Shown piece by piece: positions 11,108 through 22,583 of a DNA stretch of 64,000 nucleotides. Source of the stretch: Diplosphaera chodatii (taxonomy: Eukaryota; Chlorophyta; Trebouxiophyceae; Prasiolales; Stichococcaceae); the NCBI GenBank assembly GCA_032358165.1, contig CM063638.1, positions 1 through 64,000 of the forward strand, in the 5' to 3' direction. The notes under the pieces were generated by a model. The model was given only the letters and a program-made list of their open reading frames with translations. It was not told the DNA's origin and did not search any database. The first letter of the stretch is position 1. Every line of letters begins with the position of its first letter. The position numbers and the translations under genes were made by a program.

Positions 11108-11631
11108 TAACGGAACTAATAAGTTGGTTAATTGGTGACCAAAACCTAAGTTATTGAGTGTTTAAAATATTTGCAATTTTTTGTTTTCAATTTGTATGTA
11201 CTAAAATCTAATTACTAAAAATTTATTTTTGACTAGAATATGTATTTTTCATAGTAATTATAACACTAAATGAAACATTAGCAATCTAATCTAAACCTTT
11301 AGTTTGTATGATTTTTTATTCAATTATTTGTGAAAGTATTTTTGTAAAACACAATTTTATTTCAGTTTTATTACCAAATATTTTTATTTTTTACGGTAAA
11401 ATTTCTTGTTTACAGCTCACGTTTTTTAAGTAAAAATTTTTTTGTATTTTTTAATAAAGTTTTTACTTGAATAAAACCAAATTGGCAGTTTTTTGGTAGC
11501 CTATTTTTTGGTAAATGTTCACAGAAAAACATATTTTTGTATGAAAATATATTTCTATGTGTAGTTGAAACCATTTACATAATTTTTTTATATCGTCTAT
11601 TTAAGTATTACGTTCATAATTTGTAAGTAAA
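11108..11631. other. rps7-trnH spacer
   Basis: About 520 AT-rich bases without a gene. Nothing besides short inverted repeats was seen. Confidence 0.55.
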
Positions 11632-11705
11632 GGCGAATAACGGGAATTGAACCCGTGTTTTCAGATTCACAGTCTAACACTTTCACCAACTAAGTTATAT
11701 CCGCC
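11632..11705 (-). tRNA. trnH: tRNA-His (GUG)
   Basis: Cloverleaf with acceptor GCGGATA/TATTCGC, an encoded extra G at -1 opposite C73 (the His identity feature), anticodon GTG in the loop CTGTGAA region, and T arm ACGGGTTCAATTCCCGT. Confidence 0.95.
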
Positions 11706-12348
11706 ACTATTTAGATGTTTTTGAATATCTTTTGTTACAATACATGATTTCCGTAAAAAAAACAGTGTAATTTAAACTTCCAATATTAAAACCAAAAATG
11801 TTGAATTAAAAAATACGCAATTATACGGTACAGCCAATAATACTTTTGTAATCAAAATTTTAGTAGTATACGTTTTGGTAACCTGCTTTTTAGGATTAAT
11901 CAATAAATCATTCAACCAATAAACCGAGTTGATTAGTAGGTTGTTGATAAACTGGTGTAATTTTTAAAGTTAATTTGTTACAAAATTAAATTGTTATCGA
12001 CCAATTAATCAAGTTGATTAATAGGTTGGTAAACTACCAAAACCTAACTTAGCAAGTGTTTTAAAAAAATAAGTTTTTGTTGCTTATATAATGAAAACAA
12101 AGTTTTCATTATATAAGCAAAAGTTAAAGCGCCGTTTGGTAACGAAGTTACTTGCAGCGGTCATAGCCCTCTGCCAAACGGCAGGGTTACCCCGTTACTA
12201 AAATTATAAACAAGTATAAACTTTTTTAAGACTTAATTTTAAAAATGTAAACAATTTTTAAATTAATACAACAATTAAAAAACTTTATTTTTCATTTAAA
12301 AGTATTTATATTTAAATTCGAGAAACAGCTAATTATCGAAAAAATATT
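11706..12348. other. trnH-rps12 spacer with hairpins
   Basis: No gene. Contains GGTTGATTAATTGGT-type repeats at 11895-12050, a near-perfect palindrome at 12080-12120 (arms TTGCTTATATAATGAAAAC) and a GTAACGAAGTTAC/GGTAACCCCGTTAC-type GC element at 12130-12200. Confidence 0.65.
12080..12120. repeat. Palindrome upstream/downstream of rps12
   Basis: 19-bp arms TTGCTTATATAATGAAAAC and complement with a three-base loop, about 230 bases beyond the rps12 stop. A related element (GCTTATATTTCAAC...GTTGAAATATAAGC) occurs at about 7548-7580 and 47885-47925. Confidence 0.8.
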
Positions 12349-12720
12349 TTATTTTTTTGTTCCGTATTTAGACCGTGAGGTTTTTCTATTTAATACACCT
12401 TGAACATCTAATTTACCTCTAATTACACGATATTTTACTCCTGGTAGATCTTTTACTCGACCTCCTTTAATTAAAATCATAGAATGTTCTTGTAAATTAT
12501 GACCTTCTCCAGGTATATAAGCAATTACATCTATCAAATTAGTTAATCTTACCTTAACTAATTTTCGTAGTGCTGAATTGGGTTTTTTTGGAGCCCGGGT
12601 ATATACTTTAAGACACACACCTTTGCGTTGTGGGTTTTTCATTAATGCCGGTTTTTTAATACGTTTTATTTTCTTAATTCGAGAAGTTGTAGTTTTAAAT
12701 AATTGATTTTTCGTTGGCAT
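12349..12720 (-). CDS. rps12: Small ribosomal subunit protein S12
   Basis: The 123-residue product is uS12, which lines the decoding centre. The block [20 protein letters not shown] with the decoding PNSALRK loop, [20 protein letters not shown] and the C-terminal [15 protein letters not shown] are all present, and the protein has full bacterial length starting MPTKNQLFK. The stop is TAA. The strong conservation makes this one of the least AT-biased ribosomal genes here. In bacteria it pairs with rps7; here the two are near each other but separated by trnH and repeat spacers. Confidence 0.98.
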   Translation of the reverse strand: MPTKNQLFKTTTSRIKKIKRIKKPALMKNPQRKGVCLKVYTRAPKKPNSALRKLVKVRLTNLIDVIAYIPGEGHNLQEHSMILIKGGRVKDLPGVKYRVIRGKLDVQGVLNRKTSRSKYGTKK

Positions 12721-13305
12721 AATATTTTAATTTTTTTAAACACAAATGATTGTAAATATAAAATTAGATAAAATTTACTTTTTATTTAAACATATTATTA
12801 TTTTGTCTATGTTTGGAATAGTTAAATTTACAAATTTATTTCATTTCCCAGTTTTGTTTTTTATATTTAATTTATTGTAAATAGGTTTTTTGAAAAAAGT
12901 TTGTACACACTTCCTAACTAATCAACAAAGTAAGTTGCGAACGAATAACATTTAATAAACAAAATTTTTTAGCTATATGTTTGAGTATTTTTTTGTAGAA
13001 ATTTTCAATATGACCCATTTTTTAGTAATCTTTAAAGTTACTTAGTTATAAGATCATTTAGTTGAAAATTAATTAATCAACTTGGTTGGTATGTTAATAG
13101 AATGTTACACGGGACAGAGCCCTATGCCAAACAGCAGGATTACTTGGTTATAGCATCATTTAAATATCGAATATAAAAATAATTTTTGTTTATTAAACAA
13201 CCTACTAGCTAGCTTTGTTGATAAATTGATGGGTTACCCGTTAACAGGAAATAATTTCTGCAGAATTATTTGGTTAGTAAACAGTTGTATTTTTTTAATT
13301 CTGTA
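12721..13305. other. rps12-rps13 spacer
   Basis: No gene seen. Short degenerate copies of the hairpin repeats occur around 13080-13140 and 13200-13260 (GGTTACCCGTTAACAGGAAA resembles family A). Confidence 0.55.
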
Positions 13306-13677
13306 TTAAGTAATTGAGTAAATAGTTTTTTTTGATGCCAATAAACGAGCAGTTTTAGCATTAGTGTGAGTACGTTGCCCTCTGCAAGGTAATCCTTGTT
13401 TAAAACGAAAACCTCTGTAACTTGATATTTTAACAAGTCTTATTTTTTGTTTATATAAAATTTGTTTTAATTCAGTTCCAAATGTAAAATTTTCATTAAT
13501 TAATTGAGAAATCTTCTCTATTTGTGCGTTATTTAATTGATTAAACTTAATATTTTCGTTTAAATTAAGTTGATTGCAAATTTTTTTTGATAAAATTTTT
13601 CCAATGCCATATATTTTACATAAATTTAAACTTAATTTGTTATTTTCATTTATATTTGTATTTAAAAAATAAGCCAT
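13306..13677 (-). CDS. rps13: Small ribosomal subunit protein S13
   Basis: The 123-residue product is uS13 of the small-subunit head. It shows the N-terminal helix-hairpin-helix region KLSLNLCKIYGIGKILSKKI and the C-terminal YRGFRFKQGLPCRGQRTHTN with AKTARL, both diagnostic. Start MAYFLNTNINENNK, stop TAA. Family length. It precedes rpl6 in order, a residual trace of the bacterial spc/alpha operon order rpl6-rps13. Confidence 0.97.
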   Translation of the reverse strand: MAYFLNTNINENNKLSLNLCKIYGIGKILSKKICNQLNLNENIKFNQLNNAQIEKISQLINENFTFGTELKQILYKQKIRLVKISSYRGFRFKQGLPCRGQRTHTNAKTARLLASKKTIYSIT

Positions 13678-14035
13678 AGTTTTTTATATTTTTTCTTAAA
13701 TTGCGATTTAACTGTATTCCATACTATTTTTTAAAATAAAATTTATAACATGTATAATTTTTTTCTAGGATTTTATAAAAAAAACTGCTTTTTTGCAGGC
13801 ACGAGCCTTTGCTGAAAAATAATTTGCTTGTCTGTTAAGGGTTACTTGGTTACGAAGTTACCAATCAATCACCCAACCAATGAAGTTAATCGTTATGTTA
13901 CAAAATAAAGATTATCGTTTAAGAAAATATGGAAACTTTTAATAATTGAATAAAATGCTACTAATAAGTATAGTTTTGTTGTTTGTTAACAACATCATAT
14001 TTTTTTTCTTGCTTTTAATTAAGTAAAAAAGTATT
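13678..14035. other. rps13-rpl6 spacer
   Basis: No gene. Carries a degenerate family B piece at 13795-13820 (GCAGGCACGAGCCTTTGC) and a short GTTACTTGGTTACGAAGTTA element at 13840-13865. Confidence 0.6.
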
Positions 14036-14596
14036 TTATTTGCGCTTTCCTGCCTTAGTAACAATAACTTCATTTATTAAACGAATTCCTTTTCCTTTAT
14101 ATACTGATGGAGGTTTAATCTGTCGAATTTTTGCAGCAATTTGAGTAACTTGGTTTTTGTCTATACCGTACAAACAAATTAAAGTAGGTTCTACCAAAAA
14201 AACGCGTATTGATTTAGGTATGTCATATTGAAAATTATGACTTAATCCAATTTTAAAACATAAAATTTGATTTGTTTTGTTGTTTATAATTTCTGCACGA
14301 TATCCTACCCCAACAATACGCATTGACAATAAAAATCCTCTACATGTTGCGATAATTTTATTTTCGATAATATTACAGATGCACGAAAAAAACCGTTTAC
14401 AATAACTAGAAAGTAAAAAATATTTTGTTTTATTGCTACTAAAACGAAAAGTGAGTACGCCCGATTTATCCACTTTCATTAAATCTAATTCAGTAAAGCC
14501 TAATGGGCCATAAAAAAATAAATTGTTTTTACTTTTTTTTATTTTGACATTGTCGGGTATATAAATTTTTTTTTTGTAGATCTTTAATTGTTTCAT
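14036..14596 (-). CDS. rpl6: Large ribosomal subunit protein L6
   Basis: The 186-residue product is uL6 of the large subunit. Visible are the N-terminal YIPDNVKIKKSKNNLFFYGP, the GFLLSMRIVGVGYRAEI segment between the two L6 repeats, and the C-terminal QIRQIKPPSVYKGKGIRL block (the bacterial PEPYKGKG motif) followed by a basic tail AGKRK. Start MKQLKIYKKK, stop TAA. It is directly upstream of rps13 in transcription, consistent with an ancestral ribosomal operon order. Confidence 0.97.
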   Translation of the reverse strand: MKQLKIYKKKIYIPDNVKIKKSKNNLFFYGPLGFTELDLMKVDKSGVLTFRFSSNKTKYFLLSSYCKRFFSCICNIIENKIIATCRGFLLSMRIVGVGYRAEIINNKTNQILCFKIGLSHNFQYDIPKSIRVFLVEPTLICLYGIDKNQVTQIAAKIRQIKPPSVYKGKGIRLINEVIVTKAGKRK

Positions 14597-15276
14597 TTTT
14601 AATTTCTTTTTTTAGATATTTTTAATTTGATAATTTAACAGAAATTTATTTTCAAACTTTTTTACTTTTTTAGCAGAGACAAGTTTTTGCCAGCGGGTAT
14701 TGTAACTAAGCCTTTAAATTAAATTGCTTTTGTGGAAATATTTTCAAATAGTACAAGTTTTGTAACTAATTTAAAAAGTAAACGCTTAGTAAACCAGTTT
14801 ACATGAATCCGTGCTTGCAAAAATTTATATTTAATAACTAAGTAACTTTAAATTTTACTTGGTTACCAAAAAAAAATTAAAAAGACTACGGTAACCAAGT
14901 AACATTTAACACATAAAAGTTTTTTTTTTGTACCACAATCTACTAAAAACCTATTAATTTACTTTGGTGACAGGTTATTTTAGTAGGTTATCAAATTGTA
15001 TTCATTAAAAATTTAATTTAATTTAAAAACCTAGTTACGTTATCCACATAATAAAAAACAATGGTTTAATATAATTTTATACAATGAAATGGAATTTTTG
15101 TAATTAAATTAGATTATGAAAAAAGTATTTATTCATTTTATTTTAAAAATTTTTGATTAAATACTTTAACGTAGTTTTTAATTGAATAATAATTATTATT
15201 ACATTTCATTTGATTATACATTGCTCATTGTATTAAACTAGTTTTCTTATGTTGTATACTCTACCTTATATGCTAA
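14597..15276. other. rpl6-cox3 spacer
   Basis: About 680 AT-rich bases with no gene. Only weak repeat traces (for example AACCTATTAATTTACTTTGG near 14950) are seen. Confidence 0.55.
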
Positions 15277-16074
15277 TTAAGCTCCGCCCCAATAATATAC
15301 ACAAACAAATAAAAATAGCCAAATTACATCTACCATATGCCAGTACCAAGCAGCAGCTTCAAACCCAAAATGATGTTTTTTCGTAAAATGAAAATTAATT
15401 AAACGAATTAAACAAACTGTCAAAAAAAGAGTTCCTATAATAACATGAAAACCATGAAACCCTGTCGATAGGAAGAAAGTAGAGCCGTAAATACCATCAG
15501 AAATAGTGAAAGGTGCCTCTAAATATTCATAAGCTTGAAATCCAGTAAAAAAAACAGCTAACAATATAGTAGTTACCAATCCAGCTATAGCCTGCTGTCT
15601 ATATCCTGCAAGTATTGCATGATGAGCCCAAGTTACTGCAGCTCCAGAAGATAATAAAATTACAGTATTTAAAAAAGGTATTTCCCACGGATTCAAAACT
15701 TCAATACCTTTTGGTGGCCAAACTGCTCCAATTTCCACATTTGGCGCTAGACTCGAATGAAAAAAAGCCCAAAAAAATGCTAAAAAAAACATAATCTCGG
15801 ACACAATAAATAAAAGCATTCCATATTTAAGACCTATTTGAACTGGTAAAGTATGGTGTCCTTGGTAAGTAGCTTCTCTAATTACATCTCTCCACCATAC
15901 AAACATAACATAAACAATCATAATATTTCCAAAAAAAAGCATTAATCCTCCACCAGTATAAGCGTGCATATACATAACACCTCCAACTGTCGTTACAAAA
16001 GCTGCAAGACACCCAAACAAAGGCCAAGGACTAGGATCTACTAAATGAAAAGGATGTTTTCTCATAAATAACAA
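15277..16074 (-). CDS. cox3: Cytochrome c oxidase subunit III
   Basis: The 265-residue product is the third core subunit of complex IV, seven membrane helices, thought to stabilise the enzyme and oxygen entry. Diagnostic blocks are [56 protein letters not shown], and the C-terminal [16 protein letters not shown] with [22 protein letters not shown]. Two starts are possible, [10 protein letters not shown] or the Met four residues in; the first is used here. Stop TAA. It precedes... in transcription it follows cox2 on the same strand, 410 bases downstream. Confidence 0.98.
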   Translation of the reverse strand: MLFMRKHPFHLVDPSPWPLFGCLAAFVTTVGGVMYMHAYTGGGLMLFFGNIMIVYVMFVWWRDVIREATYQGHHTLPVQIGLKYGMLLFIVSEIMFFLAFFWAFFHSSLAPNVEIGAVWPPKGIEVLNPWEIPFLNTVILLSSGAAVTWAHHAILAGYRQQAIAGLVTTILLAVFFTGFQAYEYLEAPFTISDGIYGSTFFLSTGFHGFHVIIGTLFLTVCLIRLINFHFTKKHHFGFEAAAWYWHMVDVIWLFLFVCVYYWGGA

Positions 16075-16256
16075 TTTTTTTTAATTTTCAACGCAATTTA
16101 CGCAGTATTTTTGAATAAATAATATAACGTGCTCATTCCTACCGTTTGGTAGTTTACTTCGCCGGTAATCTTCAGGGTCACTTTATTATAGAAATACTGC
16201 GTAAATTATTTAGAAGTAACTTTTAATAAATAAAATTTTTTTTATATTTACATATT

Positions 16257-16330
16257 AACTTACCAACAACCTACCAACTTACCAACGAAATAGGTTGGTA
16301 AGTTGGTAGGTTGTTGGTAAGTTGGTAGTA
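16257..16330. repeat. Inverted repeat of CCAACTTACC units
   Basis: AACTTACCAACAACCTACCA is followed by CTTACC and then by the reverse complement GGTAAGTTGGTAGGTTGTTG, giving a hairpin of about 28 bp. The unit TTGGTAGGTT recurs in many spacers. Confidence 0.85.
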
Positions 16331-16335
16331 GGTCA

Positions 16336-16361
16336 GCAGGGACGAGCCCCTGCCAAGGGGT
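16336..16361 (-). repeat. GC-rich hairpin repeat, family B
   Basis: GCAGGGACGAGCCCCTGCCA followed by AGGGGT, an exact inverse of the 11082 and 30206 copies. Confidence 0.9.
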
Positions 16362-16484
16362 AAAGCGTTTCTTAATTTCTAATATTTATTAAATTTTATC
16401 TATGTTTTAGTTATTTTTTATGTTTATCATAAAAAATAAATGAAATAAACATAGCTTTGTGTGAAAAAGTAAACTGTGATATAA

Positions 16485-17261
16485 CTATAATTCTTGTAAT
16501 TTATTAGAAATCCAATTGATATAGTTTTCAAGTGAAACTGCTTCCACAACAATAGGCATGAAAGCATGATTAGCACCGCACAGTTCACTACATTGTCCAT
16601 AAAAAATACCTTCTCTTTTTACAAACAAAGCAACTTGATTTAATCGACCAGGAATAGCGTCACATTTTACACCTAAAGAAGGTACTGCCCAACTATGAAG
16701 TACATCTGCAGCTGTAATAATCATTCTTATGTGAGTATTAACTGGTATTACCACTCTATTGTCAACTTCTAATAATCTAAGCATACCTGGTTGCAAATCG
16801 TCATCTGGAATCATATAACTATCAAATGCAACAGCAGGCTCATCAGATTGGTTATAATCTGAATACTCATAAGACCAGTACCATTGATGACCAATCGCTT
16901 TCAAAGTAACTGATGGGTCAATTACTTCATCTATACTATATAATAAAGCGAACGATGGAAGAGCAATTAAAACTAAAACTAAGCTAGGAGCTATTGTCCA
17001 AGCAATTTCAATAGTAGTTCCGTGAATTATTTTTTCTGGAACAGGATTTTTACTTTCGTGAAAATGATATAATGTGCGACTTAACATCCAAAGTACAAAC
17101 ACTGCTACTACAATCATAAAAAAACATATATCATGATGCAAATCTATAATACCCTGCATTACTGGTGTTGCTGGGTCTTGAAACCCTAATTGCCAAGGTT
17201 CTGGTGCATCGTTTAAGCTAAAAAAAGGAATGAAAAAAAAAAAAATAAACAAAATTTTCAT
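16485..17261 (-). CDS. cox2: Cytochrome c oxidase subunit II
   Basis: The 258-residue product docks cytochrome c and carries the binuclear CuA centre. The CuA ligands are all present: His189, Cys224, Glu226, Cys228, His232 and Met235 (in [14 protein letters not shown]). Two N-terminal membrane helices (about 45-65 and 86-108) precede the periplasmic-type domain with HQWYWSYEY (125-133). The N-terminus [20 protein letters not shown] resembles the cleaved presequence of other mitochondrial COX2. The stop is TAG, the only conserved gene here where I confirmed TAG, which shows TAG is a real stop in this genome. No intron and no split. Confidence 0.99.
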   Translation of the reverse strand: MKILFIFFFFIPFFSLNDAPEPWQLGFQDPATPVMQGIIDLHHDICFFMIVVAVFVLWMLSRTLYHFHESKNPVPEKIIHGTTIEIAWTIAPSLVLVLIALPSFALLYSIDEVIDPSVTLKAIGHQWYWSYEYSDYNQSDEPAVAFDSYMIPDDDLQPGMLRLLEVDNRVVIPVNTHIRMIITAADVLHSWAVPSLGVKCDAIPGRLNQVALFVKREGIFYGQCSELCGANHAFMPIVVEAVSLENYINWISNKLQEL

Positions 17262-17711
17262 AATTTAAGTTTTTTACTTTTATGGGTATAGTGGTATATG
17301 TTAAACTATAAACTAGTTGAATAAAAAATGTGTTATATAACGTAGAACTGTATTATTCTAAATACTTTTTGATAATAAAATAACTTTCTTTTGGTAACAA
17401 GATTGCGTGCCGTCTGGTAACCTGCTTTTTTGATAACCCACCAACCAACTTTGTTGGTAAGTTAGTAACCTACAAACTTACTTTGTTACAGAATTTATAA
17501 TTTTAAATTCAAACACTTTACTATGAAATGTAATTTTTTGACAACGAAGTAACAGTGTAACCTGCTAACAAAAAAAACTTTGTTAATTAATAATTTTGTA
17601 ACACAATAATTTTGCAGGTTACGAAAAAAGTAGATTACCAAACGGCCTCTGCAAAGAAAAGTTTTTTTTAAACTTTATTTTTTTTATGTAAAACATAAAA
17701 ATTATAGTTAT
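17262..17711. other. cox2-nad5 spacer
   Basis: No gene. Contains hairpin-type elements such as AACCCACCAACCAACTTTGT with complement near 17430-17470 and GTAACGAAGTAAC-type pieces near 17540 and 17580-17640. Confidence 0.6.
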
Positions 17712-19727
17712 TTAATATGATTTGCAGTAATAGTTATAAAAAATAAAACTATTTAAATAAATTACGTACAATTTACTATCGACAAAAACTTGTAAAAAAT
17801 CCCATAACCCTATAATCATAATTAATAAAGTTAAACCTATTAACATAATTACAGCATAATGGTATATAATACCACTTTGTAATTTACTTATGTGATACGT
17901 AAATTGTTGAAAAAATGTTGAAATTCCGAACGGACCTAAAATTTCAAAAATTCCTTTATCTAATGTTTTAAATGAAACGTGATATCCAAACTGTAAAGCT
18001 TTTTCTCCGACAAAATCGTTGTATATTTTGTCAAAAAACCATCTTTTATTAAACATATAATATAGCTTTTTTGCAATATTTGTTTGTTTAAAAAAATAAC
18101 TTTGTTTTGTGTTAGAATAATTTATAATAAAAGCTAGAAAAATTCCCAAAAGTGTAAAAGCTAAAGGTAAAAATTTTATATTTTGTGGAACGTACTCAGA
18201 CTCTAACAATAAAAGATTTTTCGGCAAGATAAAAATAGAATTTCCCCAAAAATTACTGCCCAAGCCTACCATCATATCTTTAAATAAATAGCCAACAAAT
18301 ATACTCCCAAAAGCCAAAATAATTAACGGTATAGCCATGATTACCGGGGCATCATGAGTGTTAACTAAAGATTTTTTATAAGCTGCGTTTTTGGCTAAAA
18401 AAGTTAAAAACAATAAACGAAAAGAATAGTACGAAGTAAATAAAACACAAATACATCCTAACCAATAAGCAAAATTTCCACTTATTGTATACTTTGCATA
18501 CGCTACTTCTAAAATTAAATCTTTGGAGTAAAATCCTGTTAAAAACGGGAACCCAACTAGCGAGAAAGATCCTATTAACATCATAGCATATGTGAAAGGT
18601 AAAATTTGTACAATACCTCCCATTTTTCTCATATCTTGCTCATCGCTTATTGCATGAATAACTGACCCGGCACTCAAGAAAAGTAGGGCTTTAAAAAATG
18701 CATGATTCATTAAATGAAAAACACCTACGGAATAATTAGAAATACCGCATGCAAATACCATGTATCCTAATTGACTACATGTAGAATATGCTATTACTCT
18801 TTTTAAATCATTTTGTACTATTCCAGTAGTAGCTGCAAAAAAACAAGTCATCGCGCCAACGACAGTAACTACTATCAATGCTGTAGGAGCAAATTCAAAC
18901 AAAGGTGAACACCTGGCGATCATAAAAACCCCAGCAGTTACCATAGTAGCTGCGTGAATCAATGCTGACACAGGTGTAGGACCTTCCATTGCGTCAGGTA
19001 ACCAAGTATGTAATCCAAGTTGAGCAGATTTCCCAACAGCGCCTATAAACAATAAAATGCATATAGTATTCAATGCACTAACCTGGAAATTACAAAACAT
19101 AAAATTTGTATCTGAAAAAAAATTTACGCATGCAAAAATTACTGCAAAATCAACGGTTTTAAAAATAGAGAAAATTCCCATTATTCCAAGTGCCAATCCA
19201 AAGTCACCTATTCTATTCATTATCATAGCTTTGATAGAAGACTTAGATGCTTGAAGTCGTGTAAACCAAAAACTAATCAAAAGGTAAGAAGCTAAACCTA
19301 CACCTTCCCAACCAAAAAACATTTGTACGAAATTATCAGCTGTAACTAGAGTTAGCATAAAAAATGTGAAAATTGAAAGATAACACATAAAACGTGGAAT
19401 ATGTGCATCCGCAGACATGTACGATACAGAATAAAGATGAACCAAACTACTGACAAAAGTAACTACGATAAGCATTACTGCTGTCAAGCTATCAAAATAG
19501 AAACCCCAGCAAGCATCAAACATTTCAGAAAAAAACCAAGGAGACAATTTAATATAGCAACAGCTTCCAGATAATGCTACCTCATAAAAAACAATACAAC
19601 TTAAAAATGCAGAAATAAAAATGCAGCTAGTTGTGATTAAAGCAGCTCCTTTAAACCCAAGAAAGCGACCAAAACCACCTGCTATTAAACTTGCCAATAA
19701 TGGCAGTAAAACTATGAGTAAATACAT
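17712..19727 (-). CDS. nad5: NADH dehydrogenase subunit 5
   Basis: The product is the largest antiporter-like membrane subunit of complex I. Blocks include [40 protein letters not shown], the proton-channel segment [20 protein letters not shown], and [14 protein letters not shown]. The frame is open to an ATG seven codons further upstream (19748), but the family starts at [15 protein letters not shown], so I chose 19727 and 671 residues. The C-terminal lateral helix region ends in a poorly conserved tail. Stop TAA. No intron. Confidence 0.97.
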   Translation of the reverse strand: MYLLIVLLPLLASLIAGGFGRFLGFKGAALITTSCIFISAFLSCIVFYEVALSGSCCYIKLSPWFFSEMFDACWGFYFDSLTAVMLIVVTFVSSLVHLYSVSYMSADAHIPRFMCYLSIFTFFMLTLVTADNFVQMFFGWEGVGLASYLLISFWFTRLQASKSSIKAMIMNRIGDFGLALGIMGIFSIFKTVDFAVIFACVNFFSDTNFMFCNFQVSALNTICILLFIGAVGKSAQLGLHTWLPDAMEGPTPVSALIHAATMVTAGVFMIARCSPLFEFAPTALIVVTVVGAMTCFFAATTGIVQNDLKRVIAYSTCSQLGYMVFACGISNYSVGVFHLMNHAFFKALLFLSAGSVIHAISDEQDMRKMGGIVQILPFTYAMMLIGSFSLVGFPFLTGFYSKDLILEVAYAKYTISGNFAYWLGCICVLFTSYYSFRLLFLTFLAKNAAYKKSLVNTHDAPVIMAIPLIILAFGSIFVGYLFKDMMVGLGSNFWGNSIFILPKNLLLLESEYVPQNIKFLPLAFTLLGIFLAFIINYSNTKQSYFFKQTNIAKKLYYMFNKRWFFDKIYNDFVGEKALQFGYHVSFKTLDKGIFEILGPFGISTFFQQFTYHISKLQSGIIYHYAVIMLIGLTLLIMIIGLWDFLQVFVDSKLYVIYLNSFIFYNYYCKSY

Positions 19728-19945
19728 AATTTTTGAAATATTTTTCAAAGGGAAAAAAAATTGGAAAAAACGAAATTAACTAAAATTTTTTTTGATATTT
19801 AATTTTATTAATCATTATCTTTTGTTTATTAAAAATGTAAATAATTTAAATATTCCGATTTTAAATAAAATTATTTTACACTAAAGTAAAAAAATGAAAA
19901 AACCTAATTGCTATAATCTATTTTTCGGCTTGCAAGCAAAATTCT

Positions 19946-20017
19946 AACCTACTTTTTTGTGCCAAGCTTGAATATAATCTACAATTTATATTCAAGCTTG
20001 GCACAAAAAAGTAGGTT
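19946..20017. repeat. Long inverted repeat with GCCAAGCTTGAATATA arms
   Basis: AACCTACTTTTTTGTGCCAA plus GCTTGAATATA is followed by its reverse complement (TATATTCAAGCTTGGCACAA...), about 31 bp per arm. Part of the right arm is repeated directly at 20031-20066. Confidence 0.9.
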
Positions 20018-20174
20018 ACTAAAAAGTAATTTATATTCAAGCTTGGTGCAAAAAAGTAGGTTACTAAAAAGTAAGTCATATTGAAGTTTTTTACTAAAAA
20101 GCAAGTTTTATTGAAGTGCAAAGTTCATTACAGAATATAAAAAATTGTGGTTTGTTAGAAAATACCAATTTAGT

Positions 20175-20219
20175 AACCTATCAACCTAGTAACCTATTTA
20201 GTTACTAGGTTGATAGGTT
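20175..20219. repeat. Inverted repeat
   Basis: AACCTATCAACCTAGTAAC and its complement GTTACTAGGTTGATAGGTT, 19-bp arms, 7-base loop. Confidence 0.85.
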
Positions 20220-20851
20220 GACAACTCTGTACGTTATTTTGTTAAGAAAACGTTTAGTTATTTAAAACACAGAATAATACATTTTGGCACAAACTCTTTT
20301 TGTTAGTTTAAACAATATTCCATACTATTTAAAATTTTAAAAAAAAGTTTTATTTTAGTATAAATTAAAAATTTTTAATTAATTTAAATACTTGTAAAAT
20401 TTGTAAACAAATTAGTTAAATGTTGTTTAATAAAATTTTTTATTTAAAATTTTGTATTTAGCTAAAGAAAAATTTTATATGTTTATACATTCGTTTCTGT
20501 ATTTTTATGAAGAAAATTTATTTGAGAAAAATGGAATTTTTCAACATAAATAAACAAGAAAATTATCAACTACACATTAAATGTATGTTTCTTGTATTAC
20601 TTAAATACTTTTTTTTGTGATAAAGTAATTGTGTAAGTTACCAAAAAAAACATTAAAAAAGTTACGGTAAAAAATAAACGTTTAGTAAATAAAAATTTTT
20701 TTTACTACTGCTGTTATAAAATTAAAAAACTTGTAGAGTTATTAATTTATTAACCAAACAGGTTTGTAGGTTGCAAATTTAGTAAATAAAAAAAATAATT
20801 GTTTTGTAATGTTTTTCATTTTATTTTATAGAGTTTATTTAATGAAACAAT

Positions 20852-20924
20852 TGGAAACAATCGGACTCGAACCGATGACATCATACGTGCAAAGCATGCA
20901 TTCTACCAACTAAATTATGTTCCC
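20852..20924 (-). tRNA. trnA: tRNA-Ala (UGC)
   Basis: Acceptor GGGAACA/TGTTTCC, anticodon loop TTTGCAC with TGC, stem CATGC/GTATG, T arm ATCGGTTCGAGTCCGAT, discriminator A. No intron. Confidence 0.95.
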
Positions 20925-21646
20925 TTTAAAAATAAAAATAACTAAAAAACACAGTATAATTTATTTCGATTATAAAAATAATCATTTCTTTATTCAATAA
21001 GTTTGTAACATATTAATTCAATAAGTTTGTAACATATTAATTCAATAAGTTTGTAACATATTAATTAATTAAATTTAAATCGATAAATTAATAGATTCAT
21101 AACCTGTTGTTTACGCCGTTTGGTTTGGTAACCTACCAACAAAGCTGGCTATTAACCTGCAAACGGCAGAGCCTTCTACCAAACGGCAGGGTTGCTTTGT
21201 TATAGGGTTTTTTATGAAACTGAACTTTTTTGGGTTTCTTAATATATCGTTTAAAATACATAAATTTTATATTTAAAGATTTTGAATTGGAAAATTCTAT
21301 GTACGAAAAAATTTTAAATTTTTAATATTGGTTTTTCTAAATATAAAAATACTTTCAAAAACTTTTTTAAATACAATTTTATTGGTATCTAAATAAATGA
21401 GATTTTTTATTTTTCTACCTATTTATATCATGTAATTAAAATAATTAAGAAATACATTTTGGCAACGAAATAACATTGCAACCTACTAATGAAGCAGATT
21501 GGTACGTTATAATCTGCCAACTAATTAAATTAATAAGGTACCAGAAAGTAGGTTGTGATGAAGTTTTTTATAAAAATGCAGGTTACTTATAAACCAAACA
21601 TAAAAAAATTATTGTTTATTAAACGTCACGTTCTAATTTAATCAAA
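20925..21646. other. trnA-trnS spacer
   Basis: No gene. Besides the 24-base tandem repeat it has GTTTGGTAACCTACC and CAAACGGCAGAGCC type GC-rich elements around 21115-21205. Confidence 0.6.
20993..21066. repeat. Tandem repeat, 24-base unit, three copies
   Basis: The unit ATTCAATAAGTTTGTAACAT followed by ATTA is repeated three times head to tail without change, then runs into ATTAATTAAT. Confidence 0.95.
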
Positions 21647-21733
21647 TGGAAGAAAAGGGATTCGAACCCATGATACAAAAACATGTATGATAGCTTAGCA
21701 AGCTATTGCCTTAAGCCACTCGGCCATTCTTCC
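21647..21733 (-). tRNA. trnS-gcu: tRNA-Ser (GCU)
   Basis: Class II tRNA with acceptor GGAAGAA/TTCTTCC, anticodon stem ATAGC/GCTAT around loop TTGCTAA (GCT), a long variable arm (ACATGTTTTTGT) and T arm ATGGGTTCGAATCCC. Confidence 0.95.
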
Positions 21734-22009
21734 ATTTGGTTTTGCAGATATAAGATGTATAAATATATAATGTAAACTTTTTTTAATCACTATTTATTTT
21801 TATTGAAAAAAATAAATTAAGCAAATAAACCTTAAAAAAAACTATCGTAAAAATAATATATACGGTAAATATGTTTCAGACAAACATTTTGAAATTGGGT
21901 TTTTTGTTATGGTATAACAAGAAAATATGTTTTAATTTAATTATTCTAGATTTTTAAAGAAACTAAAATTTAATAATGAATTTATGAAAAATTATGAAGT
22001 TATGAGTTT

Positions 22010-22083
22010 TGTTTAGAGGAAGATTTGAACCTCCGACACAAGGATTTTCAATCCTTTGCTCTAACCAACTGAGCTACCTAAAC
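22010..22083 (-). tRNA. trnF: tRNA-Phe (GAA)
   Basis: Acceptor GTTTAGG/TCTAAAC, anticodon GAA in a AGGAT/ATCCT stem, T arm GGAGGTTCAAATCTTCC, discriminator A. Confidence 0.95.
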
Positions 22084-22583
22084 TTTTCTTGAAATTCCAC
22101 ATTAATTATATTTAAATGTTGTTTTATTGAAATGTTGTTTTACATCAATTATATAGTATTATTTCACAAATTACAGGCTTTAAAACATATATTACGGAAA
22201 CCAATTTTGCTTAAAAATAACGTTTAATAAACAATATTTTTTTTGCATTTAATAATAAAAATGTTGTAACCTACTAACCTACTCCGTTGGTTAGTAGGTT
22301 TAGTATTAAAAAGTAAATTCTAACGAAGTTTTGAACACTAAACCAGATTATTTTGCAGGGACGAGCCCCTGCCAAGGGGTAAATTAAATAATTTGGTGGT
22401 AAGTTAGTAACGGTCTACAGTAAATTTTTCTAAAAAACGTAGTTTAAAATTTAATGGCGATGTAGTTTACGCATGTGTAAAATAATTTATTTAATTTTTT
22501 TGTAAAAAATTTAATTGTTTAAAAAAAAATTCAGTATTAGTTTTTTAATTAAACTAAATTTAAAAAAAACTAAATATAAAAAT
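22084..22583. other. trnF-trnG spacer
   Basis: No gene. Contains an AACCTACTAACCTACTCCGT/ GGTTAGTAGGTT hairpin at 22270-22300 and a family B copy at 22355. Confidence 0.6.
22355..22380 (-). repeat. GC-rich hairpin repeat, family B
   Basis: GCAGGGACGAGCCCCTGCCA followed by AGGGGT; identical to the copies at 16336 and 50754. Confidence 0.9.

Larger units (their letters stand above)
16075..16484. other. cox3-cox2 spacer with hairpins
   Basis: No gene. Holds a long inverted repeat at 16257-16330 and a family B copy at 16336-16361. Confidence 0.65.
19749..20851. other. nad5-trnA spacer (1.1 kb)
   Basis: No gene supported. Two strong inverted repeats (19946-20017 and 20175-20219) and repeats of AAAAAGTAGGTTACTAAAAA around 20000-20110 explain the small reading frame there. 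The rest is AT-rich without visible structure. Confidence 0.65.

Noticed and set aside
19918..20121. 67-codon frame with repeated YFLVTYFF segments
   Set aside because: It is produced by the inverted/direct repeat at 19946-20066 and has no protein-like composition otherwise.
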